Shown: piece after piece, positions 33,243-42,081 of the stretch
How positions within the stretch are numbered: the first letter of the stretch is position 1
How the letters are laid out: each line of letters begins with the position of its first letter
Assembly (NCBI GenBank): GCA_046316615.1
Contig: JBKDAN010000053.1
Location: 1-64,000, forward strand
DNA: 64,000 nt
Direction: 5' to 3'
Source: BJHL01 sp040378885
Lineage (GTDB): Bacteria; Planctomycetota; Phycisphaerae; Phycisphaerales; UBA1924
Translations under genes and position numbers: made by a program
The notes under the pieces: generated by a model
Databases searched by the model: none
What the model was told of the DNA's origin: nothing
Seen by the model: the letters and a program-made list of their open reading frames with translations, nothing else

Positions 33243-34463
33243 CTACTCCTCATCCCACCCTCTGCTGTACTCAAAGCTCTCGCGGCGCAGCCCCACATTC
33301 AGCACCAATCCCACAATCAGCCACTGCAACACCATACTGCTGCCGCCGTGACTCACATAAGGCAGCGTGATGCCGATGATGGGCAGCAGTCCCAGGTTCA
33401 TGCCGATGTTGACCATGACCTGCGCGAACAGAAACCCGCACGCGCCCACGCACATCAGTCGGCCAAACGGTTCGTTGCACGCCGCCGCCGTCCACAGCGC
33501 GCCGAGCATCCACATCGCGAAAAGCGCGAGCACCAGCACGCCGCCAAGCAGCCCAAATCGCGTGACCACCGGCGAGAAGACCATGTCGTTATGTCGCTCG
33601 GGCAGCGCATTGAATCGCTGCAGCGCACGCGCGTGTTCGTCACTCGTGCCCGCCACTTGTCCCGCGCCGATCAGCCGCTGCGCGGTCAGTCCCTGCATGT
33701 TGATGCCCAGTTCATCCGCGCGGCTGCGCTGCGTCTCGTCACTCGTCCAGTGCGTCACCAGTCCCACAATGCGCTGCTTCTGGTGCGGCTTGAGCAGCGG
33801 ATACGCCGCCGGCGCAGCCATCGTCGCTATCGCGATCACCAGCACCAGGTGCTTGAGTTTCGCGCCCGCCGCAATGAGCACAAAGAAGAGCGCAGGCACA
33901 AACAGCAGCGCGGTCCCCAAGTCCGGTTGCAGAATGATGAGCCCCACCGGAATCCCCGTAATGATCGCCGGCGGAAGCAGGCCTTTCATCGTGCGGTGGT
34001 TGCGGCGATAACGCAGATACCACGCCAGCACCACGATGTACACCAGCTTCGCCAGTTCGCTGGGCTGAAAGTCCATCGGCCCTACGTCAATCCAGCTGCG
34101 CGCGCCGCCTCGCGGCCGCACGATACTGCTGGGAATGAACGGAATGAGCAGAAACAGCAACAACAACAGCACGACAATCGCCGCCGCCCACGACCATGGA
34201 CCCAGCCTGCGATAGTGCGGCATCGCAATCACGCCGCACGCCACCAGCCCCACGCACACGTTGACGACCTGCCGCGACGCCACCGGTCCCATCGACTTCG
34301 CCGGGTCCAACGTCTCCGCAACATCAATCGCAAGCACGCCGATCACGCTGAGCGCCAGACTCGCGATAACGACCAGCCACGCGCTGCCACCGCGCGCGAG
34401 CATGTTGGTCACGCTGCGCACGACGTCAGTGAACCGGGATGGACTGGAGTAAAGGTGGGACAT
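33243..34463 (-). CDS. rodA: RodA-like SEDS peptidoglycan polymerase
   Basis: The 406-residue protein has about ten membrane helices and the SEDS/RodA-FtsW signature motifs: ARSWIDVGPMDFQPSELAKLVYIV, ILQPDLGTALLFVP, ALQRFNALPERHNDMVFSPVVTRFG and GITLPYVSHGGSSMVLQW. It polymerises lipid II into glycan strands during cell elongation, working with PBP2. It is downstream of the PBP2 gene in a mrdA-mrdB-like operon. The ATG at 34463 lacks a clear ribosome site; 34403 is an alternative. The SEDS catalytic Asp is in WIDVGPMDFQPSE. Confidence 0.9.
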   Translation of the reverse strand: MSHLYSSPSRFTDVVRSVTNMLARGGSAWLVVIASLALSVIGVLAIDVAETLDPAKSMGPVASRQVVNVCVGLVACGVIAMPHYRRLGPWSWAAAIVVLLLLLFLLIPFIPSSIVRPRGGARSWIDVGPMDFQPSELAKLVYIVVLAWYLRYRRNHRTMKGLLPPAIITGIPVGLIILQPDLGTALLFVPALFFVLIAAGAKLKHLVLVIAIATMAAPAAYPLLKPHQKQRIVGLVTHWTSDETQRSRADELGINMQGLTAQRLIGAGQVAGTSDEHARALQRFNALPERHNDMVFSPVVTRFGLLGGVLVLALFAMWMLGALWTAAACNEPFGRLMCVGACGFLFAQVMVNIGMNLGLLPIIGITLPYVSHGGSSMVLQWLIVGLVLNVGLRRESFEYSRGWDEE

Positions 34464-34485
34464 GAAAGAAAGGGCAGAGAGACAT

Positions 34486-34580
34486 AGAGACGAAGGAGCG
34501 AAGTACCGAAGGTAAGACAATCCGAGTTGACGTTGCCTTTCCTTCGGTACTTCGTCTCTTGGGTACTTAGGTACTTGGCT
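34486..34580. repeat. Quasi-repeat with 13-bp inverted repeat between PBP2 and rodA genes
   Basis: GAAGTACCGAAGG (34500-34512) and its exact complement (34541-34553) are 28 bases apart. Outside them, agagac (34486-34491) and gtctct (34554-34559) extend the pairing. The word gtactt repeats to 34576. It lies just after the PBP2 stop, and the plus-strand base bias changes around here. Confidence 0.8.
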
Positions 34581-34586
34581 CCTCAG

Positions 34587-36998
34587 TCACTGTGTGTCTC
34601 CTGCAAAATACCCCTCCTTCTCCATCGCGGCGATCACCTGGTTAATGATCGGGCCGCTGACCTTTGCGCCGCTGCCGGCGTATTCCATGATCGTGGCGAT
34701 GGCGAACTCGGGTTTGCCGCGGCCGGCGAGCACGACGAACCAGCTATGGTCGCCGGCTCGCGCGATGCCGCGCGGGGCGGGGCCGTCGCCGTCGGGATCG
34801 ACCAGCAAGTCAGGCGCGGTAGCGGTGCCAGTTTTGCCCCAGACTTGCACGCCTTCTGGCAGCGAGAAGATCAGCTCGCGTCCTAAGTCTGAACCAAGGT
34901 GGTGGCCCGTGCCGTTGGGATCGTTTACGGAATAATCAAGACCGGCGAGTGCGCGGGTGACGGCTTGCGGGCTGAGATTGATGACGCGATCGTTCGCTGG
35001 CGCGCCGATGACCAGTCGCGGCGACTTCCACACGCCGCCGCGCGCGATGGTCGCGTAGGTGTTCGCGGCGTGCATGGGCGTCCATGTAACAGGTCCTTGA
35101 CCGATACCCATGAGTCGCGCATCGGAGATGGTGAGAGCATCCGCGCCGCCCAGTTGGCCCGGCGCTTCGTAGCCCGTGCCGATACCGAAGGTGCTGCCCA
35201 CGCCGAAATCACGGTACACCTTCTCGATGCCTTGCGCGCCGAGACGATCGCCCATCTCGTAGAAGAAGATGTTGCAACTGACGCCAATGGCCTGCACCAC
35301 ATCGAGCGGGCCGTTGAACTTGGCGCTGTGTGTTGTGCCGAATCGCTTGTAGATCAAGCAGCGCAGCATGTCCGTGCGATTGGGCAGAAAGTGGCCGTTG
35401 CAGGCGATCTGCTCATCGAGTCCGACTTTGCCCTGCATGTTCGCTTCGACGAAGATCAGCGGCTTGACGATCGAGCCGGGCGGATACTCGGCGGCGATGG
35501 CGCGATTGAGGAACGGGCTGTTGATCGCGTCTTGGTAGATCGATGCGGGGTTGTCGGCCAGTTGCTGGCGTGAGAAGGTGGGTGAGCTGACGGCGGCGAG
35601 CATGTCGCCGCTTGCGATGTCGAGCACGACCACCGCGCCGTTGAGTCGCGTCCCCTCACTCATCGGCGGCACGTTGTCGCGATCAGTCGTGAGCAGGCCG
35701 TGCCAAGGCTGCACGACGGCAAGACCGGCTTGCGGCGAGAGCAGCGCCTGCACGCGGGCCTGCAACATCATATCGAGCGCGAGTTGCACGTCGCGGCCCG
35801 GTGTCGCGGTGAGTGAGGTGCGCTCGCCAGTATCAAGCTGCACGCGCGAGAGGCCACGCAGGCCGCGGAGGATGTTCTCTTGCGAGGCTTCGACTCCGAC
35901 TTCGCCCACGGTGTCGCCTTCGCGATAGGCTCCGCGATCCGCGCCATCGGGTGTGAGAGCTTCCGCCGCGACACCCGGATACTGCTGCAAGAAGTTCTTG
36001 CGGCGCGTGGTGTCGCCAGACGTGACGCGGCCATCGCGTGTTTCGTCGGGATAGACCTGATCGCGCAGGCGGCCGATCAAGTGACACGCGACGCCTTCGA
36101 CAGTGATGGGCACCACGCCGCTGCGCAGCGGGCCTGGGAATGTGCTGGTGTCAACGTCAACGGTGATGACGTCAAGCGGATAGTCGCGCAGGCCGCTGTC
36201 GAGCACCACGAGGCCCGGCACGGCGGGCACGTTTTCGACGCGGTCGCTGGGCAGACTCCAGCGGGCGAGGTCGATGTCGGCGGAGTCGTCGAGCAGTTCG
36301 AGTTGCACAGTCTGCGTCGCGAGACTCTGGCAGGCAAAGCCGACACTGTCGCTGACTTGCTCGGCGATGCGGTGCGGGCGCTTCATCTCGATGATGGGCT
36401 CGCTGGCGACGCGCAGCAGTTTGCGCTGTTCGGCGGCGGAGAGCTCTTCGCCTCGCTCGTTGGCGCGCGAGATTTCGTCGGCGACGCGGCGATCGGTCAC
36501 TTGGCGCTGGCGGGCCTGCACTTTGCGGGCGGCTTCCATCGCGCGTTCGCGGAGTTCCTGCTGCGAGATGCCCAGCGTGCCCGCGAGTGTTTGCCAGGCG
36601 CGAGCTTCGTGCGCTTCGTACGCGCGCTGCACGTGGGCGATGAGCGCTTCGCGCTCGTCGGGGCTCATGTCGCCCCACTTCACGCCGGCGAGGCGGCGTG
36701 CGGCGCGCTGTGCTTCGGTCGGCGCCCACTTGCCGGCGAGCACGTTGTACTGCAGCGCGACGGCGTAGCTGGGGCGATCTTGCGCGACGACGCGGCCTTT
36801 GCGATCGAGAATGCGGCCGCGCACCGTGGGGGTCCACTGCTCGCGCACGAGGCGGGCGTCGGCTTCTTGTCTGAGATCGTCACCCTTGGCGAGCGTGAGC
36901 ACGCTAAGACGAGCGGTGAGCGCGCATAGCCCCAGCCCGGCGATAGCCGCGAGCAGCAGCAGTCGCTGCGAAGGAGAAGATTGCAGGTTCACACTCAC
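34587..36998 (-). CDS. mrdA: Penicillin-binding protein 2 (elongation transpeptidase)
   Basis: The 803-residue protein starts at a GTG with a GAGGTGG ribosome site. It has one N-terminal membrane helix (LLLLAAIAGLGLCALTARL), a PBP dimerisation region with a helical insert (about 80-170, coiled-coil-like), and a transpeptidase domain. The active-site Ser509 is in PPGSIVKP (SxxK), the SxN motif is VSCN, and KTG is in VWGKTGTATAP near residue 720. It cross-links peptidoglycan of the side wall together with RodA. The protein is longer than the usual 620-700 residues, mostly from the N-terminal insert. Confidence 0.93.
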   Translation of the reverse strand: MSVNLQSSPSQRLLLLAAIAGLGLCALTARLSVLTLAKGDDLRQEADARLVREQWTPTVRGRILDRKGRVVAQDRPSYAVALQYNVLAGKWAPTEAQRAARRLAGVKWGDMSPDEREALIAHVQRAYEAHEARAWQTLAGTLGISQQELRERAMEAARKVQARQRQVTDRRVADEISRANERGEELSAAEQRKLLRVASEPIIEMKRPHRIAEQVSDSVGFACQSLATQTVQLELLDDSADIDLARWSLPSDRVENVPAVPGLVVLDSGLRDYPLDVITVDVDTSTFPGPLRSGVVPITVEGVACHLIGRLRDQVYPDETRDGRVTSGDTTRRKNFLQQYPGVAAEALTPDGADRGAYREGDTVGEVGVEASQENILRGLRGLSRVQLDTGERTSLTATPGRDVQLALDMMLQARVQALLSPQAGLAVVQPWHGLLTTDRDNVPPMSEGTRLNGAVVVLDIASGDMLAAVSSPTFSRQQLADNPASIYQDAINSPFLNRAIAAEYPPGSIVKPLIFVEANMQGKVGLDEQIACNGHFLPNRTDMLRCLIYKRFGTTHSAKFNGPLDVVQAIGVSCNIFFYEMGDRLGAQGIEKVYRDFGVGSTFGIGTGYEAPGQLGGADALTISDARLMGIGQGPVTWTPMHAANTYATIARGGVWKSPRLVIGAPANDRVINLSPQAVTRALAGLDYSVNDPNGTGHHLGSDLGRELIFSLPEGVQVWGKTGTATAPDLLVDPDGDGPAPRGIARAGDHSWFVVLAGRGKPEFAIATIMEYAGSGAKVSGPIINQVIAAMEKEGYFAGDTQ

Positions 36999-37113
36999 GA
37001 GGTTCCACCTCTGCGGTCAGCGCGTCCGTTCGCGAGGTGGATGATAGGAACAGCGCAGCGTGAGCCCTCGGATGAGCGGTGAAACCGTCGAAATCACCTG
37101 TGAATGTGGTGCA

Positions 37114-38118
37114 TTATGTGCCGTTGGAAACTGCACCGAGCTTCGGCCTCAACGCCGCTTTCTTGCGGCAGGTCCGAGCGCGGTAGAACCACGCGTACGC
37201 AGCCACTATGGCTGGCATCGACAGCGCGAGACCGAGCGGGCCGACAACCAACCCCCAGTAGAAGCTTGCGGAAAGCAAGCTCACGCCGACTGCGATTGCA
37301 CCGGCGATGAGGTTTCCTGCAATCCAGATTGCCGTCATGCGCCAGAAAAACGTGCGTAGATTGAGCCGCCTCGACGGCAGCAAGTCCGGTCGAAACGCCT
37401 GCAGTGCCATCGACAATTCGGGAGGCCTGTGCAGAAATGTCACTGCATGACCCGAACGCAACTCGATATGCCGAACGGCGCTCCATCGAGGCGTGCACAC
37501 ACGTGTAATGTCGCTGACAGGGACCTGATGTTCGCGTCCGGTGCGGTCTATCCAGTGCAGTATGCCACGAAACCAACGTAAAGCCGTCGCGTTAGTGTGG
37601 AACTTCGTACGAGTCGCGACCAGCATCCATGTGAAGAACGATGCAAAAGTGAGCAGCGTCCCGGCGCCAGCCAGTATGACGAGCATGTCGAGCCAATCCT
37701 GCGGCGGCAAGAGTTCGAACACTCGTGGCACAATCATGTAGCCGAAGCACGCGATACACGTACACGAACTTACGACGCCAATCCAGAACGCGACAACCGG
37801 TGAGTCTTTGGGTGGGAGTTGCCGTAGCTCGTCGTCTCCGTCGCGCAGGCGCCGGATCCGCGCCCGCCACTGAAGCTTGCGGGCAGCACGGGCTTGCGCC
37901 TCGGTGAGTTGATGCATTGGCGAGTGCCGGTCATTCGTCGTGCGATACACGGCATTGCCAGAGAAACTGATCTCGTGCCACGGCCACACGATTTCGCTTT
38001 CATTCTCGCGAATGAGAACACCTTGGAGCGTCAGATGCAATATGGGCTGACCCCCTTGCAGCATGGAGAATCGTATCTTCCGCGGGTGGCTGCACGCTAT
38101 CTGCCTTGTTTTCTCCAT
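37114..38118 (-). CDS. Membrane protein of unknown function (WPW family A)
   Basis: From the ATG at 38118 the protein has about 334 residues and at least four membrane segments in two pairs. The N-terminal part contains ILHLTLQGVLIRENESEIVWPWHEI, a motif shared with the protein at 39698-40612 (ITLAGVEVHRRAGVELWPWADV). No function is known. The start overlaps the end of the upstream lipoprotein gene by 22 bases; GTG 38160 or ATG 38064 are alternatives. GC content is lower than in neighbours. Confidence 0.6.
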   Translation of the reverse strand: MEKTRQIACSHPRKIRFSMLQGGQPILHLTLQGVLIRENESEIVWPWHEISFSGNAVYRTTNDRHSPMHQLTEAQARAARKLQWRARIRRLRDGDDELRQLPPKDSPVVAFWIGVVSSCTCIACFGYMIVPRVFELLPPQDWLDMLVILAGAGTLLTFASFFTWMLVATRTKFHTNATALRWFRGILHWIDRTGREHQVPVSDITRVCTPRWSAVRHIELRSGHAVTFLHRPPELSMALQAFRPDLLPSRRLNLRTFFWRMTAIWIAGNLIAGAIAVGVSLLSASFYWGLVVGPLGLALSMPAIVAAYAWFYRARTCRKKAALRPKLGAVSNGT

Positions 38119-38798
38119 GGCTTCACACGCTGCACGGGCAAGGTCGTCCACTCGTTCCACGCCGCTGCTTCTGGTGCGCGGGCGGCCTCAGATGTCGCGA
38201 GTTGGCGTGCGTAGTACGTCGCCTCGAATCGATGCGCCTCATCAGGCGAGATCAACTGCGAGAGGGGCGGCGCTTCGCTGATGGTCACATCGAGCTGTGC
38301 GGGCGAGAGGTGCTGCGGTTTGTGAAAGAGCACGGTTGTCAGCGTGCGGCGAATGCCGTCGCGCGTGCCAGCATCGATGGCCCACTGCGCCACGAAACTC
38401 ACCATCACGTGCCAGTTGTTGTCTTTGCGATGCGCGGGGGCGCCGGTGTTGAGCAGCAGTTCCTGGCCCGTCGTGTCGCGCAGGCGCAGCCAGCGATGTT
38501 TGACTTCGCCGTAACCGAATGTACCCGCATCGCTCATTTGTCGGGCCAGCGTGGGGCCCTCGTCGCCTCGGCTCTCGATGAGGATGTCCACGCCCAGGCC
38601 TTCGGCTGTCATGCGCACGCCCACGGGGGCGTAGCGCACGGCGGCGGTATCGCCCGGCGTGAGTCCAAGTGACACATCGCTGTACATCGTGCTGGTGACG
38701 ACGGGCAGTTCGGGACTTGGGCCGATGATGATGGCGGAACTGCAGCCGCCGAGCAGGAGGCTGACAAGGAGGGCGAGGAGGGCGTGAAGACGATGCAT
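38097..38798 (-). CDS. Lipoprotein of unknown function
   Basis: The ATG at 38798 has AAGGGG upstream and gives 233 residues with a lipoprotein signal (LLALLVSLLLGGCSS). The mature part is mixed alpha/beta with no assigned domain. The frame is open further upstream, but that part runs into the aquaporin promoter region. It is upstream of, and slightly overlaps, the membrane protein gene at 37114. Confidence 0.72.
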   Translation of the reverse strand: MHRLHALLALLVSLLLGGCSSAIIIGPSPELPVVTSTMYSDVSLGLTPGDTAAVRYAPVGVRMTAEGLGVDILIESRGDEGPTLARQMSDAGTFGYGEVKHRWLRLRDTTGQELLLNTGAPAHRKDNNWHVMVSFVAQWAIDAGTRDGIRRTLTTVLFHKPQHLSPAQLDVTISEAPPLSQLISPDEAHRFEATYYARQLATSEAARAPEAAAWNEWTTLPVQRVKPWRKQGR

Positions 38799-38939
38799 GT
38801 GTGTCCCCTTGGTGCTGTGCGGCAGCGGTGAGCAGGTTAGGGGGTAAGGAGTTGAGGCGGATTGCCTTGAGGTGGCTGGAGATGGAGAAGCGAACCATGA
38901 GGCAACTTGTATACTTGCACATCCATGCAATAATGGTTC

Positions 38940-39677
38940 ATGTCACTTTCCGCACCCATGCCGTCGCGCTTCTGTGCTGAGTTCTTCGGGACGTTCGCTT
39001 TGGTGTTTGCGGGGTGCGGCGCGATTGTGATCAATCAGATGACGGGCGGGCAGGTTTCGCACGTGGGTGTGGGACTGACGTTCGGGCTTGTCGTGATGGC
39101 GATGATCTATGCGGTGGGCGATGTGTCGGGGGCGCATCTGAACCCGGCGGTGACGGTTGCGTTTGCAGCGGCGAGGCGCTTTTCGTGGCGAGATGTGCCG
39201 GTGTATGTGGCTGCGCAGTGCCTGGGCGCGATCGTTGCGGCGTTTGTGTTGCGCATGATGTTTCATAGTGAGTTGCCGCGTATCAAGCGGTCGTGGCAGG
39301 ACTCCGACGGCATGATCTCGCTCGGGCAGACATTGCCGCGAGGTGGTGTTGAGAGCTCTGCGGTGATGCAGAGCTTTGTGCTGGAGTTCATTCTCACGGC
39401 GATACTGATGGCAGTGATTCTGCGGGTTTCGAGTGGCGCGAAGGAGAAGGGCATCACGGCGGCGATTGCGGTGGGCGGCGTGGTGGCGATGGAGGCGATC
39501 TTTGCGGGGCCGATCAGCGGGGCGAGCATGAATCCGGCGCGGAGTCTGGGGCCGGCGCTGGTGGCTGGACAGTTTTCGCACTTGTGGATTTATCTGATTG
39601 CACCGACACTGGGTGCGTTGGCAGCGGTTGTGGTGAGTCTCATGATCGATCCGCAGCGTGAACAGCAGCGCGCGTGA
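38940..39677 (+). CDS. Aquaporin / MIP-family channel
   Basis: The 245-residue protein has six membrane helices and both NPA loops (residues 68-70 in AHLNPAVT and 198-200 in SMNPARS). The Arg after the second NPA is present, as in the selectivity filter. It should carry water or small neutral solutes such as glycerol. A loop between the third and fourth helices (RIKRSWQDSDGMISLG) is longer than usual. It is divergent from the lipoprotein gene, with TATACT at 38910-38915 a possible -10 box. Confidence 0.92.
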   Translation: MSLSAPMPSRFCAEFFGTFALVFAGCGAIVINQMTGGQVSHVGVGLTFGLVVMAMIYAVGDVSGAHLNPAVTVAFAAARRFSWRDVPVYVAAQCLGAIVAAFVLRMMFHSELPRIKRSWQDSDGMISLGQTLPRGGVESSAVMQSFVLEFILTAILMAVILRVSSGAKEKGITAAIAVGGVVAMEAIFAGPISGASMNPARSLGPALVAGQFSHLWIYLIAPTLGALAAVVVSLMIDPQREQQRA

Positions 39678-39697
39678 AGTGCTGGCAGAGCGATGTG

Positions 39698-40612
39698 TCA
39701 GACTTGCGGCAGACGTGGTTTGCGTGCGTCGTCTTTCTGGGCGAACCAGATGAGGGGCCCGAACACCAGTGTGAGGATGGCAGCGACGAGCACAAGCGTG
39801 ACCAGCGCGTTGATCAGGAATGCGGAGATCAGCAGGAATGAAAGCGGCAGCGAGAGCCACAGCAGCAAACTTGCGATGGCACGCGTGAATGGGCGCGGCG
39901 GCGGCGGCAGGAAGCGGGCGTGGATGTCGGGGCGGATGTACTCGAGCAAATCGAACGCTTCGCGATTGAAGCGGGGCAGGATCAGTTCGCGACCATCGCG
40001 CGTGCTGATGTGCACGGGGGCGTGGCGCTTGGGCACGCGCTGTGTGTCGGCGAAGTCGCTGTAGGCGAGTGTCGTTTCATCTTGCGCAGTCTGATAGCGC
40101 ACGTGCTGCACGCCCCATGTGGTGACACCCGACTTGAGACAGGCCTGGCGCATGAGTGTGCTGAGCAGGGCGTGCGCTGCGAGGAGACCAAATGATACCA
40201 TCGCAAGCGCGGCACACACCACGGCCCAGTCGGTGCGAGCAATGGGCCATGTGAGCGAGCCAAGGAATGGCGTAAACATCCAAGCGAACATGCCGGCGAG
40301 CACGAGCCACATGAGCGTGAAGAAGACGCACTCGGCGATGGCCTGCGGCTGGGAGTGGCGCTCCGTGACTTGATATGTGCCTGCGCGCACAAGACGCGCG
40401 ATGGAACGTGCACGCGCGCGGCGGGCGACGGCTGCCTGACGCATCGAGAGCGTTCGTGCGGCGCGCGGCGTGTCACCTGGCTTGCGCGCGACGTGGTCTC
40501 CCCGAAGCGTGACATCGGCCCAAGGCCACAGCTCAACGCCTGCGCGGCGGTGTACTTCAACACCCGCGAGCGTGATGCGGCAGGGATACCAGCATGTCGG
40601 TCGGGCGGACAC
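39698..40612 (-). CDS. Membrane protein of unknown function (WPW family B)
   Basis: A GTG at 40612 is the most likely start, though without a clear ribosome site, giving 304 residues. Four membrane segments in two pairs are visible (near 85-125 and 205-260). The N-terminal ITLAGVEVHRRAGVELWPWADV motif is shared with the protein at 37114-38118. A histidine-containing basic region follows it. The role is unknown. A hairpin lies in the leader just upstream of the start. Confidence 0.55.
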   Translation of the reverse strand: MSARPTCWYPCRITLAGVEVHRRAGVELWPWADVTLRGDHVARKPGDTPRAARTLSMRQAAVARRARARSIARLVRAGTYQVTERHSQPQAIAECVFFTLMWLVLAGMFAWMFTPFLGSLTWPIARTDWAVVCAALAMVSFGLLAAHALLSTLMRQACLKSGVTTWGVQHVRYQTAQDETTLAYSDFADTQRVPKRHAPVHISTRDGRELILPRFNREAFDLLEYIRPDIHARFLPPPPRPFTRAIASLLLWLSLPLSFLLISAFLINALVTLVLVAAILTLVFGPLIWFAQKDDARKPRLPQV

Positions 40613-40632
40613 GGCAGATTGTTGGGAGGTCG

Positions 40633-40656
40633 CGAGCCCGACTTGCGAAGTCGGCT
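40633..40656 (-). promoter_or_regulatory. Leader hairpin upstream of WPW family B gene
   Basis: A 10-bp stem with one bulge (GAGC-C-CGACTT, loop gcg, AAGTCGGCTC) lies about 20 bases before the proposed start. It may affect translation, or be a dispersed palindrome. Confidence 0.35.
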
Positions 40657-40710
40657 CCCCCCCACCGCCCCGAGAGGCGCAACAACACGGGCTCGGCCTT
40701 GGAGGTGCGA

Positions 40711-40757
40711 CCAAAAAGAAAAGTGCCCGAGCCGCCTGGAGGGGCGAAGGCTCGGGC
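40711..40757 (-). terminator. Intrinsic terminator of folE2
   Basis: On the minus strand a 9-bp perfect stem (GCCCGAGCC/GGCTCGGGC, arms 40725-40733 and 40749-40757) is followed by ACTTTTCTTTTTGG. It lies about 165 bases after the folE2 stop. Confidence 0.85.
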
Positions 40758-40922
40758 TGGGGGAAAGGGGCTGGTTGTTAATTTGTTTTCGCGAGCGTGC
40801 GAGCAGTGGATGCAGGGCAGGTCCGGAAAAATGGCTTCGTGCGATTTACCCCATTTATGGCCATATTTTGGCCTTGTGATGGGCACGCGCACGCTGATTT
40901 ACGGACTGCGACCGCCGTGAGT

Positions 40923-41810
40923 TCACTTCTTCTTGCGCTTGTCGCGGGTGATCATCGCGTAGGCGTTGTGGTTGTGAATGCTCTCGAAGTTCTCGCTGCT
41001 GATTTCGTAGCTGGTCACGCGCTTTTCGCGTTCGAGAGCGACGGCGAGATCGCGGATGATGTCTTCGACGAACTTGGGGTTGTCGTAGGCGGCTTCGGTC
41101 ACGTACTTCTCATCGGGGCGCTTGAGCACGGCGAAGACGGCGCAGCTTGCGGCATCTTCGAGAATCGTGACGAGGTCTTCGATCCAGAGGACGCCGTCCA
41201 TGCGGACTTTGGCTTCGATGCGGCAGCGCTGGTTGTGCGCGCCGTACTCGCTGATTTCTTTGCTGCAGGGGCAGAGGCTGGCGGCTGGAGCCGAGACCTT
41301 CATGAGGAAGTCGGTCGTGCCGTTGGTCGTGCATTCGAAGGTGACGCGGTAATCCATCAGGCCTTCGGTGCCGGTGACGGGGGCCTTCTTGTTGACGAAG
41401 TAGGTGAAACTGGCCTCAAAGTAAGCAGTTTCTGCGTTGAGGCGTTCCTTGATGGCGTGGGCCACGTCGGGAATCTGCTGAGGCGTGATGGGGCCGTGCT
41501 GGGTCTGCTGGTTGAGCACTTCAAGGAAGCGGCTCATGTGCGTGCCCTTTTGGTGATGGGGCAGCGCGACGTACATGTTGATGGTGGCGACGGTGGTCTG
41601 GCTCTTGCCGTCTTTGGTGCGCAGGGTGAGGGGGTAGACCACATCCTTGACACCGACGCGGTCGATGGCGACGCGGCGCTGGTCCTGCGAGCTCTGGATG
41701 TCAGGCATCGCGGCCTTTTCGGTGGGCTTGTTGCGGGCCTTGGAGGCGGTGGTGGAAGTTGTGCGGGCGGGCTTGTCCGCGACCGCCGGGGTGCCTCGAC
41801 GCTGAGCCAT
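40923..41810 (-). CDS. folE2: GTP cyclohydrolase FolE2 (type IB)
   Basis: The ATG at 41810 is preceded by CGGAG at 6 bases and gives 295 residues. The FolE2 signatures are present: INMYVALPHHQKGTHMSRF, SLCPCSKEISEYGAHNQR (active-site Cys/His region) and AAYDNPKFVEDIIRDL. It makes dihydroneopterin triphosphate from GTP for folate or 7-deazaguanine synthesis. FolE2 can use metals other than zinc, and some genomes express it when zinc is short. The frame is open upstream to 41942. The gene is monocistronic. Confidence 0.93.
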   Translation of the reverse strand: MAQRRGTPAVADKPARTTSTTASKARNKPTEKAAMPDIQSSQDQRRVAIDRVGVKDVVYPLTLRTKDGKSQTTVATINMYVALPHHQKGTHMSRFLEVLNQQTQHGPITPQQIPDVAHAIKERLNAETAYFEASFTYFVNKKAPVTGTEGLMDYRVTFECTTNGTTDFLMKVSAPAASLCPCSKEISEYGAHNQRCRIEAKVRMDGVLWIEDLVTILEDAASCAVFAVLKRPDEKYVTEAAYDNPKFVEDIIRDLAVALEREKRVTSYEISSENFESIHNHNAYAMITRDKRKKK

Positions 41811-42081
41811 CAGAATCTCCGTTTCGTCCGCCGCACGTTCAGTGTGGAGCGAAGTGGATGATAGGTTTTCGAGGTTACTCATGAGCGTGAATTCGAAGCT
41901 GCAGGACACGCGGATGCCGGACGTGGCGTGCAGTGCGCGCAAATGAGTGACGACGAATTGGAGCGCTTTTGTGGGGCAAAATCACATTTTCGGTGCATCC
42001 AGCCACCGGTGATGAGATGCCGGAGGCGGCGAAGTGTTGCAGCGAAAATTCCCACGTTCCCGGGCCTGCGCGGGTGGAGAA

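Noticed and set aside
34464..34520. Extension of the rodA frame upstream to 34520
   Set aside because: It reads through the palindromic quasi-repeat and gives an unlikely N-terminus.
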